Assembly (NCBI RefSeq): GCF_009877435.1
Contig: NZ_WXEX01000002.1
Span: 186,001-250,000, forward strand
Source: Heliomicrobium gestii
GTDB taxonomy: Bacteria > Bacillota > Desulfitobacteriia > Heliobacteriales > Heliobacteriaceae
Direction of reading: 5' to 3'
Length of the DNA stretch: 64,000 nt
In this document: positions 1 to 7,340 of the stretch, in pieces
How positions within the stretch are numbered: the stretch's first letter is position 1
Layout of the letters: each line of letters begins with the position of its first letter
Translations under genes and position numbers: made by a program
The notes under the pieces: generated by a model
Seen by the model: the letters and a program-made list of their open reading frames with translations, nothing else
Databases searched by the model: none
What the model was told of the DNA's origin: nothing

Positions 1-1155
1 CATCAAACAACCCTCTACGCCGATATTGGCGATCTCCTCTCCCTCTCGGGGCAACCTGCCTTAGACCGGGCCTACTTCACGCCCCCGGCAAGCACGCAAT
101 TGAATCTGACTCCCCTCCACACCCCTTCTCGCCAGCTGTTGCGTTATGGGCCTGCCCGGTTGGAAAAGGCAGCCTTCGCCCCATCTGACGGCAGTCGATT
201 TGGGGCGCCCCTGGTCGCCCGAGACGGTTCCATCTATGTGGGCACAGAGGCCGGCACCGTCTACGCCCTCGGCGCCGATGGATCGGAAAAATGGCGCTAT
301 GACGCCGGTGGCGCCGTGGTCACCGCGCCGACGGTGACACAAGACCGGATCCTGGTTGCCGCTTCGAAACAGATCGTCGCGCTGGACGGCGCCGGCGCCC
401 TTCAGTGGACCCTTTCCGCCCCGGTGCGTGAAGGCGGCCTGACAGCGGCGCCTGACGGGACCGTCTGGGCAGTCAGCGATGAGGGCGTCCTGCTGCGGAT
501 CGCCGCCGCAACAGGCGACATCCTGACGACCGTCAGAACACCTTGCTCCCCCGCCTTCCCTCCCCTTGTCGCATCAGACGGGACCATCTACGCAGCCGGC
601 GACAAACGGTTGAACGCCTTTTCCCCATCTGGGGAGTGCAAATGGTCTGTTAAGACCGGCGGCGCAATCTATGGATCGCCGGCCCTTCACCCTGACGGAA
701 CCGTATACATGGCGACGCTCGACGGGAGTGAACCCGTTCCAAGAGCGCGAAAAATGACCCTGTTCGCCTTGGATTCGGCCACGGGAGAAGAAAAATGGAA
801 AACACGGATATTGGGCGGCGATCATCCTTCAGGGATCGCCGTCGGCTGGAATGGGATCTACGTGGCCACCGATTCGGAATTGCTTGCCCTGTCTTCTACC
901 GGACAGATCCTCTGGCAGACTTCTCTGCTTCCCTCTACCGGTTCGCGGTTCATTGCCGGCGCTCCCGTGATCGACCTCAGCGGAACCCTATTTGTGAATG
1001 CAAACGTGTTCGGCGACGCTCGGATCATCGCCGTCGACCCTCAGGGGAAGGTCCTGGCGACGCAGGCAGTAAAGGGCGTCATCTCCGGTCCGATGACCTT
1101 GGACACCTTTGGCAATCTCATCGCCGGCGCCGAGGAACTCCTCGTCATCCGGTAA
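1..1155 (+). CDS. PQQ-like beta-propeller repeat protein (5' end cut by window)
   Basis: The reading frame is open from the first base to the TAA at 1153, so the gene begins outside the window; the TTG at 100 is an internal codon. The visible 384 residues are a chain of roughly 40-residue beta-propeller blades of the PQQ/WD-like type, with recurring phrases such as DGSIYVG, GTVYAL, EKWRYD, DGTIYAAG, ECKWSVKTGG and GSPALHPDGTVY. Family knowledge: such propellers are usually exported or lipid-anchored scaffolds (BamB-like, or repeats fused to S-layer or copper-amine-oxidase-like domains). No catalytic residues can be named from the repeats, and the signal peptide, if any, lies outside. Its 3' end faces the convergent deacetylase gene across a shared terminator. 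Confidence 0.8.
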   Translation, partial: HQTTLYADIGDLLSLSGQPALDRAYFTPPASTQLNLTPLHTPSRQLLRYGPARLEKAAFAPSDGSRFGAPLVARDGSIYVGTEAGTVYALGADGSEKWRYDAGGAVVTAPTVTQDRILVAASKQIVALDGAGALQWTLSAPVREGGLTAAPDGTVWAVSDEGVLLRIAAATGDILTTVRTPCSPAFPPLVASDGTIYAAGDKRLNAFSPSGECKWSVKTGGAIYGSPALHPDGTVYMATLDGSEPVPRARKMTLFALDSATGEEKWKTRILGGDHPSGIAVGWNGIYVATDSELLALSSTGQILWQTSLLPSTGSRFIAGAPVIDLSGTLFVNANVFGDARIIAVDPQGKVLATQAVKGVISGPMTLDTFGNLIAGAEELLVIR

Positions 1156-1187
1156 CCCAATCCCCGACCGGATCAACAGACAGGCAC

Positions 1188-1222
1188 GGAAAAAGGCTGC
1201 TCCTCGCGGGCAGCCTTTTTCC
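1188..1222. terminator. bidirectional intrinsic terminator
   Basis: Perfect hairpin with arms GGAAAAAGGCTGC (1188-1200) and GCAGCCTTTTTCC (1210-1222), 9-nt loop. The A/T-rich outer stem gives a U-tract in either direction. It separates the converging propeller gene and polysaccharide deacetylase gene. Confidence 0.85.
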
Positions 1223-1243
1223 TGTTCCCCCATCCCAGGGTTT

Positions 1244-2197
1244 CTATTGATAAGCATCGACAGCCAGCATCTCTGCCACGGTCACAAAGGCATAGCCTTT
1301 TTGCCGCAAACCGTCGATCATGACCGGGAGGGCTTTCGCCGTCGCCGCCCCGTTGCCGCCGCAGTGCATCAGGATGATGTCTCCAGACCGGGCATTCTCG
1401 ATGACATAGGCCGCGATTTCCTCCGGTCGCTTATGGTCCCAATCGAAGGTATCGAGCGACCAGAGGACGGCCCTGTATCCGCTGTGTTCCAGCACGGGAA
1501 GGACGGCCTTATCGATGTCCCCGTAGGGCGGCCGGAAAAGGGCCGGCCTTTTGCCGGTGATTCCACGCAGGGTCTCCTCGGTCCGACTCAGTTCCGAGCG
1601 GATCGACCTTTCGCCGGTTTTGGTAAAGTGGGGATGGCTGTAGCTGTGGCTTGCCACCAGATGGCCCTCCCGCTCGACCCGTTTCACCACCTGGGGATAG
1701 GTGGACGCCTGTTCCCCAAGCACGAAAAAGGTGGCCAAAACGCCCTTCTGCCGGAGGGTATCAAGAATCTGGGGGGTGTTTCTCCCGTCGGGACCGTCGT
1801 CAAAGGTCAGGCAGAGGCGTTTGCCCGAAGGGTCGCCGCCGATGTAGACCTGAGCCGGCTGTTCCCGCGACAAGCGCTCCACACCCTCCCGCCACTCCTG
1901 CCAGCGGGTCAGGGCCTTGCCCTGGAGTGAAACGGTGTTGGCCCGGATCGTTTGGAGTCGTTCTGGTTTTCCCGCCGCAGTTTCCCCGGATGGATCAGCG
2001 ACTGATTTCGCTGGGTCTTTTGGGGGAGTGGCTGGTCGATTCATGGCTGCATCCGCCGTGGGATCAGATTGGTGATTGGCCTGGGGAGGCGATGCCCCAA
2101 AAACCGACGCCGTGATTCCCGGATTTACTGTCAGCGCGTATCCCAGCGCAATAACGGCGCCGACGAAGAGACCGGCCCACACCTTGCCAACAGTCAT
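1244..2197 (-). CDS. polysaccharide deacetylase (NodB domain), membrane-anchored or secreted
   Basis: A carbohydrate esterase family 4 deacetylase, expected to remove N-acetyl groups from peptidoglycan or another surface glycan outside the membrane. The N-terminus has one hydrophobic segment (VWAGLFVGAVIALGYALTV) followed by a Pro/Ala-rich linker of about 90 residues. The NodB domain then shows its motifs in order: TFDDGPD (catalytic and metal Asp), SHSYSH (metal histidines), RPPYGDID, LWSLDTFDW and ILMH. An upstream GTG at 2203 is possible, but GGAGG at 2211-2207 is 9 nt from the ATG at 2197 and only 3 nt from the GTG, so the ATG was chosen (317 residues). Heliobacteria form endospores, so a role in cortex or cell-wall modification is plausible but not shown. 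Confidence 0.9.
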   Translation of the reverse strand: MTVGKVWAGLFVGAVIALGYALTVNPGITASVFGASPPQANHQSDPTADAAMNRPATPPKDPAKSVADPSGETAAGKPERLQTIRANTVSLQGKALTRWQEWREGVERLSREQPAQVYIGGDPSGKRLCLTFDDGPDGRNTPQILDTLRQKGVLATFFVLGEQASTYPQVVKRVEREGHLVASHSYSHPHFTKTGERSIRSELSRTEETLRGITGKRPALFRPPYGDIDKAVLPVLEHSGYRAVLWSLDTFDWDHKRPEEIAAYVIENARSGDIILMHCGGNGAATAKALPVMIDGLRQKGYAFVTVAEMLAVDAYQ

Positions 2198-2440
2198 GAC
2201 CACACGCCTCCGCTTTCCTACGCTTTAGCCTTCTTGGGCCCCTCTCCGCTTCCTTCGCCATCGCCGCATAGAATCCTTCGTGTTTCCAATAACCGGACGG
2301 GCATACTACTCAGGGAGGTGTGGAACATACCCACCCCGCTCGCCAGGGTGCAAAAAAGTGACGGCGCCGAGTAACGACTGAGCGCTTTTTCGGAGACAGA
2401 CCGGGCAACAGGAACGCCGATGGCATACAAGTGGGATCAC
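2198..2440. other. intergenic stretch, no gene supported
   Basis: About 240 nt between the deacetylase start and the terminator of the next leftward gene. A 70-codon minus frame (2218-2430) has no Shine-Dalgarno and no recognisable features. No promoter could be assigned with confidence. Confidence 0.5.
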
Positions 2441-2471
2441 AAAAAGCCGGCTTACCACAAGACCGGCTTTT
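2441..2471 (-). terminator. intrinsic terminator of the small gene at 2490
   Basis: Inverted repeat AAAAGCCGG ... CCGGCTTTT read leftward, followed by a U-run, 19 nt past the stop codon of the 62-residue gene. Confidence 0.75.
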
Positions 2472-2489
2472 CCAGCGTCTTTATTCTGC

Positions 2490-2678
2490 CTATTCCCGCC
2501 CGGTCGTCCCTTGGGTCAGGGTCCGCACGCGGCTCTTCACCTCTTGCAGATTGGCCGAAGGAACGTAGTTGATATCAGGCGTGGCCACATTGTTCAGGTT
2601 TTCTGCGATGATGTGCGGATCATCCATGATCGTCCCGGAATCCTCCCCGAGATTAGGGAGCACCACATCTTTCTCCAT
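2490..2678 (-). CDS. small acidic protein of unknown function
   Basis: Sixty-two residues beginning MEKDVVLPNLGEDSG and ending TLTQGTTGRE. The start at 2678 is fixed by a strong GGAGGTGAT 5 nt upstream; an in-frame extension to 2714 would bury this site. The protein is acidic in its first half (EDSG, DDPH), has no cysteine or histidine cluster, and has no signal or membrane segment. It lies between two intrinsic terminators, so it is either a single-gene unit or expressed by read-through from the membrane-peptide gene at 2801. I do not recognise the family. Confidence 0.65.
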   Translation of the reverse strand: MEKDVVLPNLGEDSGTIMDDPHIIAENLNNVATPDINYVPSANLQEVKSRVRTLTQGTTGRE

Positions 2679-2742
2679 GGGATCACCTCCGGGTCTAGTA
2701 TGACCGGACCTCAAAAAATCATCACACCGCCGCGCCTGAAAT

Positions 2743-2779
2743 AAAAACGCCGCTCACTTTTTCAAGAGCGGCGCTTTTA
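2743..2779 (-). terminator. intrinsic terminator after the 34-residue membrane peptide gene
   Basis: CGCCGCTC (2748-2755) pairs with GAGCGGCG (2766-2773); flanking A-run and T-run give a U-tract on the minus strand. It sits 22 nt beyond the stop codon at 2801. Confidence 0.8.
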
Positions 2780-2800
2780 TGTACCCTCACGTCCTACATC

Positions 2801-2905
2801 CTACAGATCGTCGCTGTCATCCCATTCGGCCTGAGGATTGCTGATTGTCTTCAGGAACAGCAGCCAGAGGCAGAGCAACAGGTTGATCAACCAGAGTGAT
2901 TCCAT
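2801..2905 (-). CDS. 34-residue single-pass membrane peptide
   Basis: A short reading frame (ATG 2905, TAG 2801) preceded by AGAGGGA 5 nt before the ATG. The peptide begins MESLWLINLLLCLWLLFLK, one uninterrupted hydrophobic helix, followed by an acidic tail ending AEWDDSDDL. The unit looks real because it has its own sigma-A-type promoter (3016-3044), a leader of about 100 nt, a good ribosome site and an intrinsic terminator. Charge distribution suggests a single transmembrane helix; orientation cannot be set safely. Function is unknown. Small single-helix subunits occur in photosynthetic and respiratory complexes, and heliobacterial reaction centres contain one (PshX, about 31 residues), but identity with it cannot be tested here. 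Confidence 0.65.
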   Translation of the reverse strand: MESLWLINLLLCLWLLFLKTISNPQAEWDDSDDL

Positions 2906-3015
2906 TTCAGTCCCTCTTTTCTCCACTCGCGATGAAACCCAGACGCCGAAAAAAAGGACTTCTCACTCCGCCGTCGGGAACACAGTTCTCCGGTTGGGTT
3001 TGGTCTACAATTTGT

Positions 3016-3044
3016 ACAATAGCAGAAGTGTATAACCTTTGCAA
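3016..3044 (-). promoter_or_regulatory. sigma-A-type promoter for the membrane-peptide gene
   Basis: Read leftward: -35 TTGCAA (3044-3039), 17-nt spacer, -10 TATTGT (3021-3016). Predicted start near 3009. Confidence 0.6.
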
Positions 3045-3081
3045 GCGTTCTGTATAGTATTCGTATAATTAAAAATTACGC

Positions 3082-3128
3082 AAAAAAAGACTCGAATCTG
3101 CACTGCTTTTCACAGTGAGATCCGAGTC
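3082..3128 (-). terminator. intrinsic terminator of the holin-like gene
   Basis: Long hairpin with small bulges (GACTCG/CGAGTC outer stem, CACTG/CAGTG inner stem) followed leftward by seven U. It begins 28 nt past the stop of the gene at 3157. Confidence 0.85.
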
Positions 3129-3156
3129 GAACAATGGACTGAAGGATGGCTCCTCC

Positions 3157-3576
3157 TTAGGTGACAGGCACCCCATCCTCCGGCGTCGCCGGCGCCTCGG
3201 GCTCTCCCTCGGCAATTTTCTTTAATTCTCCCAAAGAGACGACCAACCCCGCCTTTTTGGCCTCTTCATAGGCAAATTCGACGGTCGCTTCCAGCTCTTC
3301 CGGCGAGACCAGGATGCCCTTTTCCGCCAGGGCGCTGCTGGTGAACAAAAGCGCTTTGGCAAACTGTTCTTTGCCCGAGAGGTCGCCGAAACGGGCGCGG
3401 GCAAATACGACGGCCGATTGGGCCAACTTTGTTACGGTCTGCCGTTGCTGCTCTGTCGTCGCTGATTTCATGAACTCCACGAGCGCAGGACCGTAGGAAC
3501 GGATGGCAAAGGTGACCATGACAATTACCCCGAAGACAATGACAAAGAGCCCGAGTAGAAACAGATTGGGATCCAC
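3157..3576 (-). CDS. holin-like protein, LLH type (phage holin superfamily)
   Basis: One N-terminal membrane helix (LFLLGLFVIVFGVIVMVTFAI) is followed by an amphipathic, charged, mostly helical segment (residues 25-125) and a Pro/Glu-rich tail. This order and length (139 residues) match the LLH/phage_holin_6_1 family, which in phages times lysis by permeabilising the membrane. The GTG start at 3576 has AAGGAG 10 nt upstream. No other phage genes surround it and it has its own terminator, so this may be a domesticated or unrelated single-helix membrane protein. The family match is by pattern from memory, so the functional name is tentative. Confidence 0.55.
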   Translation of the reverse strand: MDPNLFLLGLFVIVFGVIVMVTFAIRSYGPALVEFMKSATTEQQRQTVTKLAQSAVVFARARFGDLSGKEQFAKALLFTSSALAEKGILVSPEELEATVEFAYEEAKKAGLVVSLGELKKIAEGEPEAPATPEDGVPVT

Positions 3577-3675
3577 AACGCCTCAACTCCTTTTCTCATC
3601 CTTGCCATGTAGACCCATAAAAGAGGGTTCATTATCATTAATAGAGAAAATGCTGAAAATGGTGACGCCATGTTG

Positions 3676-3709
3676 AAAAAAACAAGGCCTGCGGCATTCG
3701 CCACAGGCC
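3676..3709 (-). terminator. intrinsic terminator
   Basis: GGCCTG/CAGGCC hairpin, on the minus strand followed by TTGTTTTTTT; 23 nt downstream of the stop codon at 3732. Confidence 0.85.
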
Positions 3710-3731
3710 CGTGCAAAAGATCATCCGTTGC

Positions 3732-4142
3732 CTAACTCCGACTGCGCTTTGCATCTCGTCCCCCTTTCCAGAGCCGGCGCAGCCATCGCCACAAGGCCAG
3801 CGCGAGGAAATAGATCAGAGAAAATAAGAGAAAGCCGGCAACGCCGGCGACCACATCCATGAGTTCCATACGGCCGCGCCCCATGATCTTCTGCTCCACT
3901 TCGATCGCGACGGTCGTCGCCAGCACGACAGCGAAGGACGTCACAAAGGAAACAGCAGAAAGGCCCCACCGGGATAGGAAGCGAACGGCCGTCTGGATGA
4001 GAAAAAAAAGCGCCAGTCCGAGCAGCCCAATGACCCAAAAGTGCAGTTCCTTGTCGGTCAGTCCGGAGCGGGCCGACTCGGCGAGAATCCAGTCATGGCT
4101 GTTATTGACAAGATCGGCCAGACGCCAGAGCAGGCCTTCCAA
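3732..4142 (-). CDS. small integral membrane protein, VanZ-like
   Basis: The 136 residues contain three to four hydrophobic helices. The pattern LTDKELHFWVIG ... VAIEVEQ ... GRMELMDVVAGVAGF resembles the VanZ-like fold (DK..HF, E..Q, DV.AN..G), a family linked to teicoplanin resistance and many unrelated contexts. The start is a TTG at 4142 with GGAG 5 nt upstream and a second GGAGG further out; no nearby ATG has a ribosome site. The tail is strongly basic (RRLWKGGRDAKRSRS), typical of a cytoplasmic end. It is divergent from the YdcF-like gene. Function cannot be inferred beyond membrane location. Confidence 0.55.
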   Translation of the reverse strand: MEGLLWRLADLVNNSHDWILAESARSGLTDKELHFWVIGLLGLALFFLIQTAVRFLSRWGLSAVSFVTSFAVVLATTVAIEVEQKIMGRGRMELMDVVAGVAGFLLFSLIYFLALALWRWLRRLWKGGRDAKRSRS

Positions 4143-4287
4143 CAGTTCTCCAACCTCCCCTGTTTGGCTGTATCTTCGATGTTATCTCTATTCGTTCCAT
4201 TATTGGGGGTTCGTCACCCCTTGCGCCATTCCCTTGTCCTAGGCCAATCTTCTCTTTCCTTGGATTTATCCTGGAATGCCGATGTAC

Positions 4288-4293
4288 TATAAT
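4288..4293 (+). promoter_or_regulatory. possible -10 element for the YdcF-like gene
   Basis: A perfect TATAAT 41 nt before the chosen TTG start. No good -35 lies 16-18 nt upstream (TTGGAT is 22 nt away), so only the -10 is claimed. Confidence 0.35.
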
Positions 4294-4334
4294 GATCGTT
4301 GATCTCAGGAAACCTGTGTAAAGGAGCCAACCGT

Positions 4335-5093
4335 TTGGATACACTTTTCGTCCTCAAATTCATCTACAGTTTTATGCTTCCCCCCGGCCTGTTCATCCCT
4401 CTTTTCCTGTTTGGAGCCTTCTATTGCCAGAGAAGGCGACTGCAGGGACCTGCCCTTTTTTCGGCTGTGATGACGCTCTTGCTCTACCTGGTCTCGGCGC
4501 CGGTTGCCGGCGACGCCATCATCCGCTCCCTGGAAAGCCGGTATACGCCGCCTGATGCTCCGTCGGGAGACGTCATCGTCATGCTCGGCGGGGGATCGAC
4601 CCTGGATACGCCCGATATCGATGGGTTGGGCCAGATGACCGGAAGCAGCGCCACCCGCCTCTTGACGGCGGCCCGCCTGCACCGGCTCACCGGCGCGCCC
4701 ATCATCGTCTCGGCCGGTCAGGTCTACGAAAACAGCGGCGTCGAGTCCCGCATCGCCCTTCGCCAACTCGTCGGCCTCGGCGTTCCGGAATCGAAGATCA
4801 TCGCCGAGGAGATCAGCCGCAATACAGAGGAAAACGCCCGTTACACAAAAGAAATCCTCGACGCGCGAGGATTTCGAAACCCGATTTTGGTGACATCGGC
4901 CTTTCACATGGAGCGCTCTGTCGGCCATTTCTCAAAAGCCGGCGTGTCGACGCTCCCTTACCCGACTGATTACCGGGCCAACCGGGTCGCTACCTACACC
5001 CTCGCCGATTGGACACCCACTGCAGCCGCTTTGTCGAACACAAGCCTGGCGATCAAAGAGTACCTGGGGCTGCTCCCGTTGCTGGTCAAGTAA
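4335..5093 (+). CDS. YdcF/SanA-like DUF218 membrane protein
   Basis: Two N-terminal membrane helices (LFIPLFLFGAFY and a second near residues 35-55) are followed by the DUF218 domain: GDVIVMLGGGS, ATRLLTAARLH, APIIVSAGQ, ISRNTEENARYTKEIL and PILVTSAFHM. This family (ElyC, SanA, YdcF) acts in envelope biogenesis and resistance to cell-wall stress; its biochemical activity is not settled. The start is taken as the TTG at 4335 because AAGGAG lies 8 nt before it; an ATG-like start at 4299 lacks a site. This gives 252 residues, normal for the two-helix form. Confidence 0.8.
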   Translation: MDTLFVLKFIYSFMLPPGLFIPLFLFGAFYCQRRRLQGPALFSAVMTLLLYLVSAPVAGDAIIRSLESRYTPPDAPSGDVIVMLGGGSTLDTPDIDGLGQMTGSSATRLLTAARLHRLTGAPIIVSAGQVYENSGVESRIALRQLVGLGVPESKIIAEEISRNTEENARYTKEILDARGFRNPILVTSAFHMERSVGHFSKAGVSTLPYPTDYRANRVATYTLADWTPTAAALSNTSLAIKEYLGLLPLLVK

Positions 5094-5130
5094 AGGCGCC
5101 GCGACAGGACCTTCTTCGATGAAGGCCTGG

Positions 5131-5631
5131 TTACCAGCGGTTGTAATGGATGCGTGACGGGTCGAAGCGGTTGGCTGGCGCTGGTTTCTCGGCGGGATAG
5201 CCGACAGGGATCAGCGCCAGGGGGATGACATGGTCGGGAATCGCCAAGAGCGTTCGAAAATGGGCCACCCGTTCGGCCTCCGGATAGACCCCTACCCAGA
5301 CAGCGCCAAGGTCGAGCGATTCGGCGGCGATCAGCAGGTTCTCCACCGCAGCCGAGCAATCCTGCACCCAAAAACCCTTGTACTTTTCCAGCGTCTCGTC
5401 GCCACAGACCAGGATCGCCACGGGGGCCTGTTTGACCATGCCGGCATAGGGATGAAAGGCGGGTATCTGGTCAAGTGTGGCCCGATCGCCGATGACGATG
5501 AAATGCCAGGGCTGTTCATTGCCTGCTGAGGGGGCGTTCATGGCCGCCGCCAGCAGTTCCTTGACGGTCTCTTCCGAGACCGGCTGATCGGTGTATTTGC
5601 GCACACTTCTCCGGGAAAAAATGGCCTCCAT
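5131..5631 (-). CDS. nitroreductase family protein (FMN-dependent)
   Basis: A 166-residue nitroreductase-fold flavoprotein. Visible family marks are the N-terminal FSRRSVRKY (FMN phosphate binding), NAPSAGNEQPWHFIV, DCSAAVENLLIAAESLDLG and IPVGYPAEKP. Members reduce nitro compounds, quinones or flavins with NAD(P)H, or have lost this and serve other roles; the substrate is not predictable. GAGGAG sits 8 nt from the ATG at 5631 but only 2 nt from the one at 5637, so the downstream ATG is chosen. It converges on the YdcF-like gene and is unrelated in sequence to the second nitroreductase at 56848. Confidence 0.85.
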   Translation of the reverse strand: MEAIFSRRSVRKYTDQPVSEETVKELLAAAMNAPSAGNEQPWHFIVIGDRATLDQIPAFHPYAGMVKQAPVAILVCGDETLEKYKGFWVQDCSAAVENLLIAAESLDLGAVWVGVYPEAERVAHFRTLLAIPDHVIPLALIPVGYPAEKPAPANRFDPSRIHYNRW

Positions 5632-5688
5632 GGGCATCTCTCCTCATTCTGAATGACTTATTTTTCGTGAAACCGCGGCAAACGATAC

Positions 5689-5721
5689 AGAGGGTCCCTG
5701 GCGAGATGCCAGGGACCCTCT
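5689..5721. repeat. perfect 14-bp inverted repeat without U-tract
   Basis: AGAGGGTCCCTGGC and its exact complement flank a 5-nt loop. Neither strand continues into a U-run, so it is not a standard terminator; it could be a transcript-stabilising hairpin in the nitroreductase leader or between divergent units. Confidence 0.6.
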
Positions 5722-5855
5722 CCATTGCTTCAAAACACCGGTGTTCCCAACAGGGTCGCCCTTATAGCGGGAACACAGGCACTGGAGACCAGCCGCACAG
5801 GGCCACCTGCACAATTTTTTCGACGCAGATGTTTTTTCTCCTCCCCTCTATGCAA

Positions 5856-5867
5856 TTGTTTAAACAA
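5856..5867. promoter_or_regulatory. 12-bp AT palindrome (possible operator)
   Basis: TTGTTTAAACAA is a perfect palindrome, and TTGTTTAAA recurs at 5880. It lies between the nitroreductase promoter region and the terminator of the hyp locus. No regulator can be named. Confidence 0.3.
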
Positions 5868-5893
5868 GAATTTTCAATCGTTGTTTAAAAATA

Positions 5894-5920
5894 AAAAACC
5901 CAGTCAAAGACCGGGTTTTA
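5894..5920 (-). terminator. intrinsic terminator closing the hup-hyp locus
   Basis: AAAACCC.GTC / GAC.GGGTTTT hairpin with a UUUU-rich minus-strand exit, 22 nt after the last gene's stop. Confidence 0.75.
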
Positions 5921-5941
5921 TCTGCAAGCGCCTATTCGCAA

Positions 5942-6217
5942 TTAACCGTTAAAGACGGTCGCCGTGGGAGAGGGCCGCTGCGCTTCCGCCGCTTGTTGCC
6001 GGCTCGCTGCCAGTTCCATCGCCCGAGCGGCGGCCGTTTCGGCCTCTTTCAAGGCCACGGCCATCTGGCCCAGCAGTTCGGCCAGTTCGATCTCCTGCCG
6101 GTTTTCCTTCAGGTATACGGCGACATCCTGAGCATCGTGAAAGAGCCGGTGGGTGCGGCCTTTCAACTGCCGGATGAGCAATTGCATCTCGTTGGAAAAG
6201 GTCCCTGGCGTACACAT
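5942..6217 (-). CDS. small helical protein of unknown function at the end of the hyp operon
   Basis: Ninety-one residues beginning MCTPGTFSNEMQ. From residue 15 onward it is predicted helical and rich in Ala, Glu and Gln (QEIELAELLGQMAVAL, AARAMELAASRQQAAEA), suggesting a coiled coil. There is no membrane segment. The ATG at 6217 is 8 nt from GGAGG; the longer frame to 6244 lacks a site. It starts 35 nt after hypE with no promoter visible between, so it is probably the last gene of the hydrogenase operon. I do not recognise the family, and a role in hydrogenase assembly is only suggested by position. Confidence 0.65.
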   Translation of the reverse strand: MCTPGTFSNEMQLLIRQLKGRTHRLFHDAQDVAVYLKENRQEIELAELLGQMAVALKEAETAAARAMELAASRQQAAEAQRPSPTATVFNG

Positions 6218-6251
6218 GGGCACAACCTCCTTCACCGTTTTCAATATAGGA

Positions 6252-7340
6252 TCAGCAGATCCTTGGCAACGGGTCTCCTGCCAGCATATCCAGGATACGG
6301 TGACCGCCCAAGGGGGTGCGCAGGAAGACTCGCCCCTTGCCCTGTGCTGACACCGGTCCAGGCTCCGCGGTTAGTTCCGAAGCTTGTCCGGCTCCCGGCG
6401 AGAAGGCTCCCCCTCGACCCGCCTCGACTCGTCCGATGGCGGCGGCGTCGCTCCCCAGAGGATGTTCGCGCAAGGCCGACAGGATCGCCTCGGCCGCATC
6501 GGAAGCGGCGACGATCAACACCTTCCCCTCATTGGCCAGGTACAGGGGATCGAGACCGAGCAGTTCGGCGGCGCCCTGCACCTCTTCACGGATAGGGAGA
6601 GCGGACTCGTCGAGGATGATGTCGCAACCTGTCGATTGGGATACCTCGTTCAAGGTGGTGGCGACACCGCCCCGGGTCGGATCGCGCATGAACCGGATGG
6701 AATCGGGAAAGCGATCCAACAGCATTTCCGTCACGCCGTTTAAGGGTGCGCAGTCGCTCTCGACAGGCGTTTCAAATTCGATGCCCGCCCGTTTGGAGAG
6801 GATCGACAACCCGTGATCACCAATGGTCCCGTTGATGAGCACAACATCACCGGGCATGATGCGGTGGTAGCCCAGGTCGCACCCGTCGGCAACGACACCG
6901 ACGCCGGCTGTGTTGATGTAAATCCCGTCGCCGCACCCCCGCTCGACCACCTTCGTATCGCCGGCGACGATGGCAACGCCCGCCTCTTGGGCCGTCCGGG
7001 CCAGCGAGGCGACGACACGTTCCAGATCGGCGAGAGGAAAACCCTCTTCCAGGATGAAGCCGGCCGTCAGATAGCGGGGGCGCGCCCCTGTGACCGCCAG
7101 GTCGTTGACCGTTCCGGCGACAGCCAGTTTGCCGATATCGCCGCCAGGAAAAAAGATCGGCTTGACGACAAAGGTGTCGGTGGTCATGGCCAGCCGTCCC
7201 TCGGGCAGGTGGAGCAAGGCGGCGTCGGTCAACTCCCGCAAGGCGGGGTGTCTCAAGTAGCGCAGGAAGATCTCTTTGACCAGGCGGTGGGTCAAGGCGC
7301 CGCCGTCGCCATGGGCCAGCAGAATGCGTTCTTCCGTCAT
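6252..7340 (-). CDS. hypE: HypE, hydrogenase cyanide-ligand maturation protein
   Basis: HypE dehydrates the thiocarbamoyl group received from HypF to a thiocyanate on its C-terminal cysteine, the source of the CN ligands of the [NiFe] centre. The sequence shows the PurM-like ATP-binding fold (HGDGGALTHRLVKEIF, DTFVVKPIFFPGGDIG, GDTKVVERG, DPTRGGVATTLNEV) and ends in the diagnostic PRIC with terminal Cys362. Length (362) is slightly longer than usual because of a Gly/Ala-rich segment near residues 315-335. It overlaps hypD by 4 nt (ATGA) and has GGAGGG 5 nt upstream, indicating translational coupling. Confidence 0.97.
   Translation of the reverse strand: MTEERILLAHGDGGALTHRLVKEIFLRYLRHPALRELTDAALLHLPEGRLAMTTDTFVVKPIFFPGGDIGKLAVAGTVNDLAVTGARPRYLTAGFILEEGFPLADLERVVASLARTAQEAGVAIVAGDTKVVERGCGDGIYINTAGVGVVADGCDLGYHRIMPGDVVLINGTIGDHGLSILSKRAGIEFETPVESDCAPLNGVTEMLLDRFPDSIRFMRDPTRGGVATTLNEVSQSTGCDIILDESALPIREEVQGAAELLGLDPLYLANEGKVLIVAASDAAEAILSALREHPLGSDAAAIGRVEAGRGGAFSPGAGQASELTAEPGPVSAQGKGRVFLRTPLGGHRILDMLAGDPLPRIC

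Noticed and set aside
2218-2430. 70-codon minus frame upstream of the deacetylase
   Set aside because: No ribosome site, no conserved features and unusual composition for a coding region.
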